Shown: positions 14,190-20,305 of the stretch, piece after piece
Layout of the letters: each line of letters opens with the position of its first letter
How positions within the stretch are numbered: the stretch's first letter is position 1
IMG/VR virus record: IMGVR_UViG_3300020187_000281
Span: 1-20,305 of that record
Reading direction: 5' to 3' (one strand)
From: a virus
DNA length: 20,305 nucleotides
Notes under the pieces: generated by a model
What the model was told of the DNA's origin: nothing
Seen by the model: only the letters and a program-made list of their open reading frames with translations
The model's database searches: none
Position numbers and translations under genes: made by a program

Positions 14190-15545
14190 TTAAGATTGGG
14201 CTTCATAAGTTAAGCTACCATTAATGTTTGCTATAATTTGAATAGCCCCTGCTAGATACATAGTTACCGAACCATTAAATGTACGTGCTGCCACTTCACC
14301 AAATGCAATGCTTGCACGTTTAGGGAAGTCAATAATATAAGCATTATCTTCTTGTAAGATATGTGGAATAACACCTCTAGATTTATATCTATCGAGTGTA
14401 GAAGTAATAACATTCTCAATAAGAGAAATACCTGCATCTGTGTAGATAATCTTCTTCTTATTAATAATAAGATTCTGTAGATTTTCAGTTAATCTGGCAT
14501 CCAAGAAGTCTCTATCCCTAATAATATCTACGAAGAATGTAGCACCACCTGATACTGTACCTCTACGTGTAATACCTAATCCACCTACATTCTCAGTGAA
14601 AGAAGCATTCTTATTAGTTAGATTGGTTTTATCTGTAACAGATAAGTAGTTACCTGTTAGTGGATTTTTAGCTGCACCTAAGCTTTTAGATAAGTTACCT
14701 GCAATTACATACTTACCTGCATCTTGCGGAGCAAACATAGCTAGGTAAACCATCTCTGGGAACGTAGTATCTGCTGTGTGATGAAACCAATATGATGTAC
14801 GGAATCTTGCATTCTGTTTTAACACAGAAGGAATATCTGTAGCACTCTCTGAATATACACCTAGATCAGCTTGATTCTGAGTAGACACCCAGTATTGCTT
14901 TTCAGTTGATTCAATGTATAGTGATAATGCTTCTACGAAAGCTACTGAGTGGTCACTAGAGGCTACAAAGTAGAAGTCATCATCTTCATCTCTAATAGCA
15001 TCCATCATATCTGCTGCATCTTCTGTAGTAACAACAGTATATGTAAGACGACCTACGTCTGTGACTGCATAAGCTGCTGTACCAGTTTTAGACAATGTAA
15101 TACTACCTGTGTCATCTACAACCGTAACACCTGTTGGTGAACCTAATGCTGTAACCAATGCTGTAGCAATAGTTGTAGCTGTTTCAGAACCAGTGGTAGT
15201 TGTAAACGTTGCTGTAGTAGTTACGTCTGCTGTATCAAATACTTCTAGTGTATAAGTTTGACCTGCTGATGTAGCTGCCTCTGGTGTGAATGTAATACTA
15301 TCTACTTCCCTACGACCTACTTTAACTGTACTGGGGTTAATATCCTGTGAGAATGCTGCTGTCATTGCTGCATAAACATTAGAATCAGATGGGAAGTCAT
15401 CTGTAGTAGGTTTAATTACATAAGAACGTGAACGCTCTTTAAACCATACGTGTGCATCTGTAAACATTGGTGTACCAAAGGATGCCCTTGATACTGCTGC
15501 AACATCGAGACTGATATTGACTGTTACTATCTGTTGATAAGACAA
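14190..15545 (-). CDS. Contractile tail sheath protein (DUF3383-like)
   Basis: A 451-aa protein of the DUF3383 sheath group. The N-terminus IVTVNISLDVAAVSRASFGT is the typical opening. The C-terminal half carries FFVDIIRDRDFLDARLTENL, KKIIYTDAGISLIENVITST and the final tube-binding strands (FNGSVTMYLAGAIQIIANIN). Residues about 94-165 form an inserted Thr-rich unit (AGQTYTLEVFDTADVTTTAT with a later TATTIATAL). The start is TTG at 15545, supported by GGAG 7 bases upstream. The next in-frame Met is residue 27, inside the conserved region. The sheath contracts to drive the tube through the envelope. Confidence 0.92.
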   Translation of the reverse strand: MSYQQIVTVNISLDVAAVSRASFGTPMFTDAHVWFKERSRSYVIKPTTDDFPSDSNVYAAMTAAFSQDINPSTVKVGRREVDSITFTPEAATSAGQTYTLEVFDTADVTTTATFTTTTGSETATTIATALVTALGSPTGVTVVDDTGSITLSKTGTAAYAVTDVGRLTYTVVTTEDAADMMDAIRDEDDDFYFVASSDHSVAFVEALSLYIESTEKQYWVSTQNQADLGVYSESATDIPSVLKQNARFRTSYWFHHTADTTFPEMVYLAMFAPQDAGKYVIAGNLSKSLGAAKNPLTGNYLSVTDKTNLTNKNASFTENVGGLGITRRGTVSGGATFFVDIIRDRDFLDARLTENLQNLIINKKKIIYTDAGISLIENVITSTLDRYKSRGVIPHILQEDNAYIIDFPKRASIAFGEVAARTFNGSVTMYLAGAIQIIANINGSLTYEAQS

Positions 15546-15552
15546 GTTGTTT

Positions 15553-15556
15553 CTCC
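15553..15556 (-). promoter_or_regulatory. Ribosome binding site fixing the TTG start of the sheath
   Basis: ACAGGAGAAACAACTTG on the minus strand: GGAG with a 7-base spacer to TTG at 15545. No ATG or GTG is equally placed. Confidence 0.75.
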
Positions 15557-15574
15557 TGTTCGAGATTTATTTAA

Positions 15575-16165
15575 TTATGGGGTGGGGCATGTAACACTAA
15601 TATCTATCTGTAAAGCGTTATCCTCTTCATCTGGATCTTCATCAACTTCACCAGTTAAAACTATTGTTTCTATAATTCCTGTTTCTATATCTGTCACTAC
15701 ATCTGCAATACCTACAGATAGATTAAAAGATGCCACTTCTAGGTAATCTGTTGCTAACTTCTGAGGGAGCGAATTAACATTGAATACATCTTTTAATCCT
15801 GCACCTGTATTAGTAGTTATAGCATCTAGTACACGACCTATTCTGAATCTACCTTTAAGATCTTGAGCTATAGATAATGAGTTATCTCCATATACTGTAT
15901 ATTGCAAAAGTAAGTTAAAATAGGATGCAAAGAATGGATTATCATTCTCATCTACACCTGTATTATTTAACCAACTGCCTGAGTCATCTATAGTAAGAAT
16001 ATCTACAGTGATGTAAGGTGTCTCAGGGATTAAATCTTTAGGTCTTTCTGTGATAACTGTGGGAACATTTTGACCTGATTTTCTATATGTACTTAAATGT
16101 TCTCCAACTTCCTCGCTTGCTATTCTTTTAAATTCTGTTAGAATAGCTTTAGTATTTATTGCCAT
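15575..16165 (-). CDS. Tail terminator / neck protein (gp12-like)
   Basis: A 196-aa protein. PTVITERPKDLIPETPYITV (residues 35-54), ASYFNLLLQYTVYGDNSLSI, and LEVASFNLSVGIADVVTDI match the phage neck terminator family, which closes the upper end of the tail tube and joins it to the head. The C-terminus is acidic (DEDPDEEDNALQID). It lies directly before the sheath gene, the usual position. The start shares a base with the upstream stop (TAATG). Confidence 0.78.
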   Translation of the reverse strand: MAINTKAILTEFKRIASEEVGEHLSTYRKSGQNVPTVITERPKDLIPETPYITVDILTIDDSGSWLNNTGVDENDNPFFASYFNLLLQYTVYGDNSLSIAQDLKGRFRIGRVLDAITTNTGAGLKDVFNVNSLPQKLATDYLEVASFNLSVGIADVVTDIETGIIETIVLTGEVDEDPDEEDNALQIDISVTCPTP

Positions 16166-16545
16166 TAGTTAGACCTCTGAGATGATCGTTTATCCTCTCT
16201 CACAAATAATGTTTTATAGTGATCAGCTCTAGACCCATGTCTTGCCCAATTAGCTACTTTAAATGCAATATAACTATTACCATCTATGGTTGTTTTATCT
16301 GCCTTGAGATTATTAAAAGGATCAGCTTCTTTAATAGGTGTCTTACCCAGCACGACTTGTACATCATTAGATGTAATACCATCTGGGAAGATAATCTGTT
16401 CAGATCCTTGTCTATAAGGTTGAATACTATATAATCCATCACCTATAATTTCAGGAGGGAAATCTTCAAACTCATCATTATCATTAAACTCCCCTCCTGT
16501 ATGACGTTCAATGGTTAAAGGTGTTACAAATATTCTTGAACGCAT
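16165..16545 (-). CDS. Putative head closure / head-tail joining protein
   Basis: A 126-aa beta-rich protein: GLYSIQPYRQGSEQIIFPDG (residues 37-56), then NDVQVVLGKTPIKEAD, SYIAFKVANWARHG and HYKTLFVRED near the end. The short beta-barrel-like layout with a strand ending in HYK-x-x-x-VR is common to head-tail joining (stopper) proteins. Its position between the gp10-like protein and the tail terminator supports this. The ATG at 16545 comes directly after the previous stop, with AGGTGG 4 bases ahead inside that gene. Confidence 0.65.
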   Translation of the reverse strand: MRSRIFVTPLTIERHTGGEFNDNDEFEDFPPEIIGDGLYSIQPYRQGSEQIIFPDGITSNDVQVVLGKTPIKEADPFNNLKADKTTIDGNSYIAFKVANWARHGSRADHYKTLFVREDKRSSQRSN

Positions 16546-17040
16546 CTATCCACCTACCTCGTTTACTTTATTATTATAAGAAGTCTTGTAAGCTGATTTA
16601 GATTTAAGTTCACCAGTATCTAATAGTGGAGTTGTGTTATCTCCAACGATAGGCATAAACAATCCAGCTTTACCAAATAGTTCAGAATACTCTTCCCTGA
16701 GAACAAGCCCTATCTCCATTAGGAAGGTTTCACTTGCTGAACCCTGTAGTAAATTCTTAGAGAACTTCTTAAACACTTTCTGAATCTTAGGGTTCTTTAA
16801 AAACTTCTTATTTTGTAATTGAGTGAAAGCGAATGCAGCTAGTGGGTTTTTGATGACACCACTATTTGTTAATCCTACAGACCACAACTTTAACAACTCT
16901 GTATGTGTTAAGTCTGAGCCTGTGTGAATACCGCTATCTTCAAAATGACCCACTTGTACATTATTCTTAGAAAGACTATTAAGATTTTTTAGTATTTTTT
17001 CTAAGTTTCCCTTTTTCTTTACTATCTTCGCTGTTATCAC
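16546..17040 (-). CDS. gp10-like neck / tail completion protein
   Basis: A 164-aa protein. A basic helical N-terminus is followed by NVQVGHFEDSGIHTGSDLTH (residues 27-46), then LLKLWSVG, KNPLAAFAF and, near the end, PLLDTGELKSKSAYKTSY. The order VGHF, then a head-group motif with P, then DTG-x-L-x-x-S is that of HK97 gp10 / Mu gpG-like neck proteins. The start is GTG at 17040 with GGAG 6 bases upstream. That ribosome site lies within the 46-codon gene, and the two genes overlap by 62 bases in different frames. Confidence 0.72.
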   Translation of the reverse strand: MITAKIVKKKGNLEKILKNLNSLSKNNVQVGHFEDSGIHTGSDLTHTELLKLWSVGLTNSGVIKNPLAAFAFTQLQNKKFLKNPKIQKVFKKFSKNLLQGSASETFLMEIGLVLREEYSELFGKAGLFMPIVGDNTTPLLDTGELKSKSAYKTSYNNKVNEVGG

Positions 17041-17119
17041 TTACATCTCCTTTTTCAACAAAGACTTCCTTATCTTCTAAGATGTTTCCATCCTTATCCT
17101 TAACTGTTCTTTTTATCAT
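16979..17119 (-). CDS. Overlapping 46-aa charged protein
   Basis: A 46-codon frame from ATG 17119 to TAA 16979. The ATG overlaps the previous stop as ATGA, the same coupling used elsewhere in this operon. The peptide starts MIKRTVKDKDGNILEDKEVF and is very rich in K, D and E, so it is probably a soluble, flexible protein. The last 62 bases lie out of frame over the start of the gp10-like gene, whose ribosome site it contains. No family is recognised. It may be a small structural or assembly factor of the neck, or mainly a coupling device for the next gene. Confidence 0.7.
   Translation of the reverse strand: MIKRTVKDKDGNILEDKEVFVEKGDVSDNSEDSKEKGKLRKNTKKS
17047..17050 (-). promoter_or_regulatory. 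Ribosome binding site for the GTG start of the gp10-like gene
   Basis: AAAAGGAGATGTAAGTG: GGAG with a 6-base spacer to GTG at 17040. The intervening ATG is followed at once by TAA, so it cannot be the start. Confidence 0.75.
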
Positions 17120-17559
17120 AAAATTAACCTATCTGAGTTAGAAGTGATTGTGGATTTATAACAGGATATTGTATCTTCCTGATTATGGAAATATATTCTA
17201 GTGTTACTCTTCATCTTGTAACCACCTTTAGGAAGGTAGGGGCAAAGATTAGGTAAATCATCTATAAACTCTCTCCATATATTCTTATTATCTGTAGAGA
17301 AATAATATTCAACACCATCAACCCTCTCTCTTGTGATGTTATCCCCATCTACAATATATAAAGAGTTATTCCTTATAGCTGCAACCTTTAATGACTTACA
17401 TAATGCTTCAGAGTAATACTGCTCATCATCTTCTAGAATGTTATTACTAATAACATTCTCTGCTAGTGTTTTTAATTGACTCTCTTTTAATACATTAACA
17501 TCTGGAGGTAGATATTCCACCAAGTCAGAAACTAACTCATCTATATTTATAATGGGCAT
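17116..17559 (-). CDS. Putative head-tail connector / head completion protein
   Basis: A 147-aa protein with a helical N-terminal half (MPIINIDELVSDLVEYLPPD, LKTLAENVISNNILEDDEQY) and a beta-rich second half (LYIVDGDNITRERVDGVEYY, TRIYFHNQEDTISCY). I recognise no named family. Position between the capsid gene and the neck genes is that of the connector (gp6/gp15-like) protein, so this role is inferred from order. A strong GGAGGGG site precedes ATG 17559 after the palindromic intergenic stretch. Confidence 0.6.
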   Translation of the reverse strand: MPIINIDELVSDLVEYLPPDVNVLKESQLKTLAENVISNNILEDDEQYYSEALCKSLKVAAIRNNSLYIVDGDNITRERVDGVEYYFSTDNKNIWREFIDDLPNLCPYLPKGGYKMKSNTRIYFHNQEDTISCYKSTITSNSDRLIL

Positions 17560-17579
17560 TTACCCCTCCTTGCAAATAA

Positions 17580-17620
17580 TATATTATTAATAACTCTACA
17601 TAAGAACTATTAATAATATA
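17580..17620. repeat. 13-bp perfect AT-only inverted repeat
   Basis: TATATTATTAATA (17580-17592) and TATTAATAATATA (17608-17620) are perfect reverse complements separated by 15 bases. The repeat lies between the capsid stem-loop and the next gene and shares its last two bases with that stem-loop, so the two structures compete. It could be an RNA processing site or a protein binding site. No convincing promoter is seen. Confidence 0.7.
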
Positions 17621-17639
17621 GCCTCCAAAAAGGAGGCTA
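17619..17639 (-). terminator. Stem-loop after the major capsid gene (partial terminator)
   Basis: TAGCCTCC-TTTTT-GGAGGCTA on the minus strand is a perfect 8-bp stem with a five-T loop, 15 bases after the capsid stop codon. The following tract TATTATTAATAG is only moderately T-rich. Partial termination or 3' mRNA stabilisation would fit, since the genes beyond are needed in smaller amounts than the capsid protein. Confidence 0.65.
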
Positions 17640-17654
17640 AGGCTTCTCTAACTA

Positions 17655-18749
17655 TTAATCAGAAGAAGTGAAGTGCTGGATAAGCTCTGGGTACTTATTC
17701 ATGTAAAGAACGTTTTGCTCTTCATACAAAGTAACACCTTCGCGGTCATGCTCTTTCATAAAGCCATACTTAGGCATTGCTACCATATCGTAGTAATCTT
17801 TATGTAAAATGGTAGAGTAGATACGTGCAAACATGTTAGTTGCGCCTACAGGAATCATAATACCATTATCTGTTGGAAGGAAAGGAGTTCCAGTTACACT
17901 ATCTGGGACACGTACATAAGTAACACCAGTTAATGCAGATGTGAAGTGTCTACGCATAAATGATAAACTTTGCCCTTCGAAGTTAGAACGTGATACACCA
18001 TAAGCTGTTAGATCTAATGGAGTTGCAGGGTTAAGTGCAAATACACCAGCAGCTACAGTTTGTTCTAAATCAAATAATTTATCGAACAATGTACCACCAC
18101 ATACCATGAAGACTGCTTGATATGAAATACCAGCTTTAGAAGCATTCTCTTGTAGTGCGTCTACTTTAGCATTAATCTTGTTAACAACATCGTCTGCTGC
18201 ACTTCCTAGTAAGAGATCAGTAGCAACCGCTCGTGAACTGCCTACGATATCAGTGTGGAAGTTGTAAGATTTGGCTGCGCCACCTGCTGTATAGTTTGTA
18301 TCTGCTGTAAGAAGTTGTGCATAAGACATTTCTTCAAACAGATTCCAACCGCGTTGCATTTTAACGGTTAATTCAGCTACACGATCTTCAATAGAGTATG
18401 CACCTTCCTCACCAAACTTACGTTTACCATAAACATCTGCAACAGAAACTTTACCACTAATTCCGAAAGAACCTGTACGGAACATTTTCTCTTTACCAGA
18501 ATCTAGTGTAACCTTACCGCCGCCAACTTCATCAAAACGCTTACCAGATACTAACTGTTGGTTTTCGATGATTTCGTCATAGACTACTTTATCACTAATT
18601 TGGAAATGGTTCTCAGTCATGCCACTTAAAAGGGCTGTCATGAAGGCAGGTTGTACACCTGCTTTACGAGATACTGCTGATGTAACATCAACTAACTCAA
18701 AAGAATTACTCTCTGAGCGTACTGATTTATCAATAGATTGAACTTGCAT
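17655..18749 (-). CDS. Major capsid protein (lambda gpE-like HK97 fold)
   Basis: A 364-aa protein, of usual length for a lambda gpE-type major capsid protein. It opens with LVDVTSAVSRKAGVQPAFMT, followed by the long-loop region (VVYDEIIENQQLVSGKRFDE), a spine helix (SIEDRVAELTVKMQRGWNLF), and the end segment MIPVGATNMFARIYSTILHK, then DYYDMVAMPKYGFMKEHDRE and a beta end with LYMNKYPELIQHF. Its position after protease, scaffold and decoration genes is decisive. The pairing with a gpD-like decoration protein supports the gpE-like assignment. Composition is richer in GC-ending codons in places than the accessory genes, as often in highly expressed genes. Confidence 0.87.
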   Translation of the reverse strand: MQVQSIDKSVRSESNSFELVDVTSAVSRKAGVQPAFMTALLSGMTENHFQISDKVVYDEIIENQQLVSGKRFDEVGGGKVTLDSGKEKMFRTGSFGISGKVSVADVYGKRKFGEEGAYSIEDRVAELTVKMQRGWNLFEEMSYAQLLTADTNYTAGGAAKSYNFHTDIVGSSRAVATDLLLGSAADDVVNKINAKVDALQENASKAGISYQAVFMVCGGTLFDKLFDLEQTVAAGVFALNPATPLDLTAYGVSRSNFEGQSLSFMRRHFTSALTGVTYVRVPDSVTGTPFLPTDNGIMIPVGATNMFARIYSTILHKDYYDMVAMPKYGFMKEHDREGVTLYEEQNVLYMNKYPELIQHFTSSD

Positions 18750-18763
18750 ATTTTAGTTATTCC

Positions 18764-19246
18764 TTATAAGTAAGTTGGAGTTACTACAGTAGCCTTAGCA
18801 GAAGTAGTAATACGTTGTTTTTCTAGCTGAGCTAAGAATAAGCCTTGAGCTGTTGCATCTGCACCATTCCAGATAATACCATCTGTTAGGATGTTAGCAT
18901 CTCCACGATAGAGAACAGTCATTTTAGCGTCTGCGTCTGCTAGGTTTGTGTCTTCATAATTCAAACCTTTGCCTTGATACTCACCTACAGATAATGCAAT
19001 AACACTACCATCTTTAAGAGGTGAATTACCTGTAGTAATAGCTGCTGCAATATCTTGTGCTACATACTTCTCGAATCGAGAGTTTGCATTAACCCAGATC
19101 AATGCCACACCGATATTATCTACTGTGCCTGTACCACCAACATCAACTGTTGCAAAGCTATTATCAACAGCATTTTCATTTGAATAACTATCTTCTGCTA
19201 CTAGCAAAGAAGATAAAAGTTTACGACTTACTGAAATATCCGGCAT
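18764..19246 (-). CDS. Head decoration protein (gpD-like)
   Basis: A 160-aa beta-rich protein: SPLKDGSVIALSVGEYQGKG (residues 75-94) and the segment DAKMTVLYRGDANILTDGII, ending in a helix (AQGLFLAQLEKQRITTSAKA). The RGDANI-x-x-x-x-I-W motif followed by a helix and RI resembles phage head decoration proteins that stabilise the expanded capsid. It lies between scaffold and major capsid genes, where this protein is usually found. GGAG is 9 bases before ATG 19246. Confidence 0.73.
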   Translation of the reverse strand: MPDISVSRKLLSSLLVAEDSYSNENAVDNSFATVDVGGTGTVDNIGVALIWVNANSRFEKYVAQDIAAAITTGNSPLKDGSVIALSVGEYQGKGLNYEDTNLADADAKMTVLYRGDANILTDGIIWNGADATAQGLFLAQLEKQRITTSAKATVVTPTYL

Positions 19247-19251
19247 TATTA

Positions 19252-19599
19252 TTATGCTCCTTCTTGTAATTTAGCGACTTTTTCTGCGATTTTCTCATTA
19301 AGAGATTTCTCAACGTCTTGTTCTGGTTGACCTTCATAGCCAAGCTCTTTATCAATTTCTTGATCTTGTTTAGCAGCTTTCTCTACATCAACCTTAGTTG
19401 TATATAACTCTTCAAATGCTTTGGTTAATTCAGTGCGCTCTTCTGCACTAACACCTTGCATAGCATCTACAACTTTATCTACATTAGATAAATTAAACTT
19501 ACTTAATTCTGCACCAAGTTCTTTACTAACGAGTGCTTTTTTAAGTGTTGCAATTTCATCTTGCGCTTTTTGTAAAGCACTGGTTTCTTGATCTGACAT
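19252..19599 (-). CDS. Nested scaffold protein from internal start
   Basis: In-frame internal ATG at 19599 (Met96 of the longer frame), preceded by AAAGGA with a 6-base spacer, better than the site of the full-length start. The 115-aa product MSDQETSALQKAQDEIATLK and onward is a Glu/Lys/Ala-rich coiled coil of scaffold type. Nested scaffold genes sharing the C-terminus of a longer protein are known (lambda Nu3 within C). Whether both forms are made is an inference from the ribosome site and the domain boundary. Confidence 0.5.
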   Translation of the reverse strand: MSDQETSALQKAQDEIATLKKALVSKELGAELSKFNLSNVDKVVDAMQGVSAEERTELTKAFEELYTTKVDVEKAAKQDQEIDKELGYEGQPEQDVEKSLNEKIAEKVAKLQEGA

Positions 19600-19884
19600 T
19601 TCGTTTCCTTTAGTCAAGTTTTCATCTTCCCCTGCATCACTCTTGACAGAGGAGAGGGATTGGGCATCACCACCTTGTTTATACAAGGGAGTAAATTCTT
19701 CACCATACTTTTCTAGTAGGGCTGTTTGTTCTTCTGTTAAATCTTCTTTACACGTATATCTATTCTTTAATAAGATAGTTTCCATACCAGAAGCAGCGAA
19801 TCCTTGGGACTCATCTGTCATTGATATTTCAGATATATCTAAGTCATAAAGATTAGCCTTCGCTTTGCCATTAGATTCACTCAT
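19252..19884 (-). CDS. Scaffold-like head protein, long form
   Basis: A 210-aa acidic protein. Residues 1-70 are a compact N-terminal part (SMTDESQGFAASGMETILLK, CKEDLTEEQTALLEKYGEEF) that reads like the C-terminal appendix of a protease gene. Residues 70-95 are a Ser/Asp/Glu linker, and 96-210 are a coiled-coil scaffold region. The gene overlaps the protease by 8 bases (ATGAGTGA). It probably guides capsid assembly and is removed by the protease. A prohead protease fusion or delivery domain is an alternative reading of the N-terminal part. Confidence 0.75.
   Translation of the reverse strand: MSESNGKAKANLYDLDISEISMTDESQGFAASGMETILLKNRYTCKEDLTEEQTALLEKYGEEFTPLYKQGGDAQSLSSVKSDAGEDENLTKGNEMSDQETSALQKAQDEIATLKKALVSKELGAELSKFNLSNVDKVVDAMQGVSAEERTELTKAFEELYTTKVDVEKAAKQDQEIDKELGYEGQPEQDVEKSLNEKIAEKVAKLQEGA
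19606..19609 (-). promoter_or_regulatory. Internal ribosome binding site in the scaffold gene
   Basis: CTAAAGGAAACGAAATG: AGGA with a 6-base spacer to the in-frame ATG at 19599, located where the linker ends and the coiled coil begins. Confidence 0.55.
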
Positions 19885-20305
19885 CTTCTATCTCCAATTT
19901 AATACCTTTAGCTCCGAAAGATGGTGCGCCTAATACACCAGATTTTTTATCTTCCCAAGCTAACTTATTATTCCATTTAGCAGATATAAGAGGAGTACCC
20001 GCTTTAACAAATTTATTACCTAATGTAGCATCTACTTCTTGAACCCAAGCTCTTTGCCAAGTAAAAGTGTTAGTCTTGTGTGCGTGGAATAAACCAGATG
20101 GTAATGTACCTTTATCAATCTTCTGATTAATATTATCTACAGCTTTTCTAACCTCTTCTAATGATATAGTATCTCCATGTAGATCAACTTCACCAGCAGG
20201 TCGCCAGATAGGTTCAATAGAGATCATCTGCTCATCGTTGAAATCTTTAAGTAATTCAACTTCTTTCTTTTTAAAATACTTATCTAAGAAAGAAAATAAA
20301 CTCTT
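19877..20305 (-). CDS. Prohead protease, XkdF-like (5' end outside window)
   Basis: A frame of 142 codons plus stop that stays open to the right edge. The ATG at 20227 lacks a ribosome site, and the 26 codons upstream (KSLFSFLDKYFKKKEVELLK and onward) are in frame, so the true start is beyond the window. EPIWRPAGEVDLHGDTISLE, SGLFHAHKTNTFTWQ, then AGTPLISAKWNNKLAWEDKK and SGVLGAPSFGAKGIKLEIED follow the XkdF (peptidase S78_2) pattern: a DxHGD-type strand, a central His in FHAH, and a KSG-x-x-x-x-x-SFGAKG end like KSGELTGFSIGG. The His in HAH and the Ser in PSFG are the probable catalytic pair. The enzyme would cleave scaffold and capsid precursors during head maturation. Confidence 0.78.
   Translation of the reverse strand, partial: KSLFSFLDKYFKKKEVELLKDFNDEQMISIEPIWRPAGEVDLHGDTISLEEVRKAVDNINQKIDKGTLPSGLFHAHKTNTFTWQRAWVQEVDATLGNKFVKAGTPLISAKWNNKLAWEDKKSGVLGAPSFGAKGIKLEIEDE

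Noticed and set aside
19877-20227. Protease gene starting at ATG 20227.
   Set aside because: Frame is open upstream to the window edge and the ATG has no ribosome site.
1-20305. CRISPR arrays, tRNA genes, insertion sequences, integrase or attachment sites.
   Set aside because: No regularly spaced repeats, cloverleaf-like segments, transposase frames or recombinase patterns were seen on either strand.

Overview
The window is the late (structural and lysis) region of an AT-rich contractile-tailed bacteriophage (myovirus morphology) or a closely related prophage. All but one of the genes lie on the minus strand, so the operon is read from the right edge (20305) to the left (about 319). A contractile sheath, tail tube, compact baseplate with spike and PAAR tip, and a three-segment holin of the kind common in phages of Gram-negative bacteria point to a proteobacterial host. 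The sequence does not fix the host genus. No integrase, repressor, tRNA, transposase or CRISPR array is visible, so lifestyle cannot be judged.

Layout in order of transcription. (1) Head, 20305-17655: XkdF-like prohead protease (cut by the window edge), a scaffold-like protein with a strong internal start, a head decoration protein and the major capsid protein, followed by a stem-loop and an AT-rich palindrome. (2) Neck, 17559-15575: putative head-tail connector, a 46-codon gene joined to it by an ATGA overlap, a gp10-like neck protein, a small head-closure candidate and the tail terminator. (3) Tail, 15545-10875: sheath (TTG start), tube (followed by another stem-loop), a pair of tail-assembly chaperone frames joined by a canonical -1 slippery heptamer, and the tape measure. 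(4) Baseplate, 10865-5376: Dit-like hub adaptor, plug, hub, Gp138-like spike, PAAR tip, gp25-like wedge, baseplate J and a DUF2612-like wedge protein, an order resembling the simple baseplate of cyanophage Pam3. (5) Host recognition, 5372-3538: fibre-attachment protein, tail fibre and a probable fibre accessory protein.

(6) Lysis and accessory, 3522-1228: a small membrane protein, the three-segment holin, a 238-base gap with strong RNA-folding potential and a 20-codon ORF, then three overlapping genes: a five-segment membrane protein, a membrane-anchored coiled-coil protein and a stand-alone CheY-like receiver domain. This block ends at a strong intrinsic terminator. (7) Two further beta-rich proteins of virion-surface character (1139-319) follow, ending at a bidirectional terminator that separates the operon from a convergent plus-strand gene cut by the left edge.

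The least expected element is the membrane / coiled-coil / receiver cassette behind the holin. A phosphorylatable receiver domain without an output domain is unusual in a phage lysis region, and its tight coupling to two membrane proteins suggests a small envelope signalling or interference unit. Its function is not known from the sequence.
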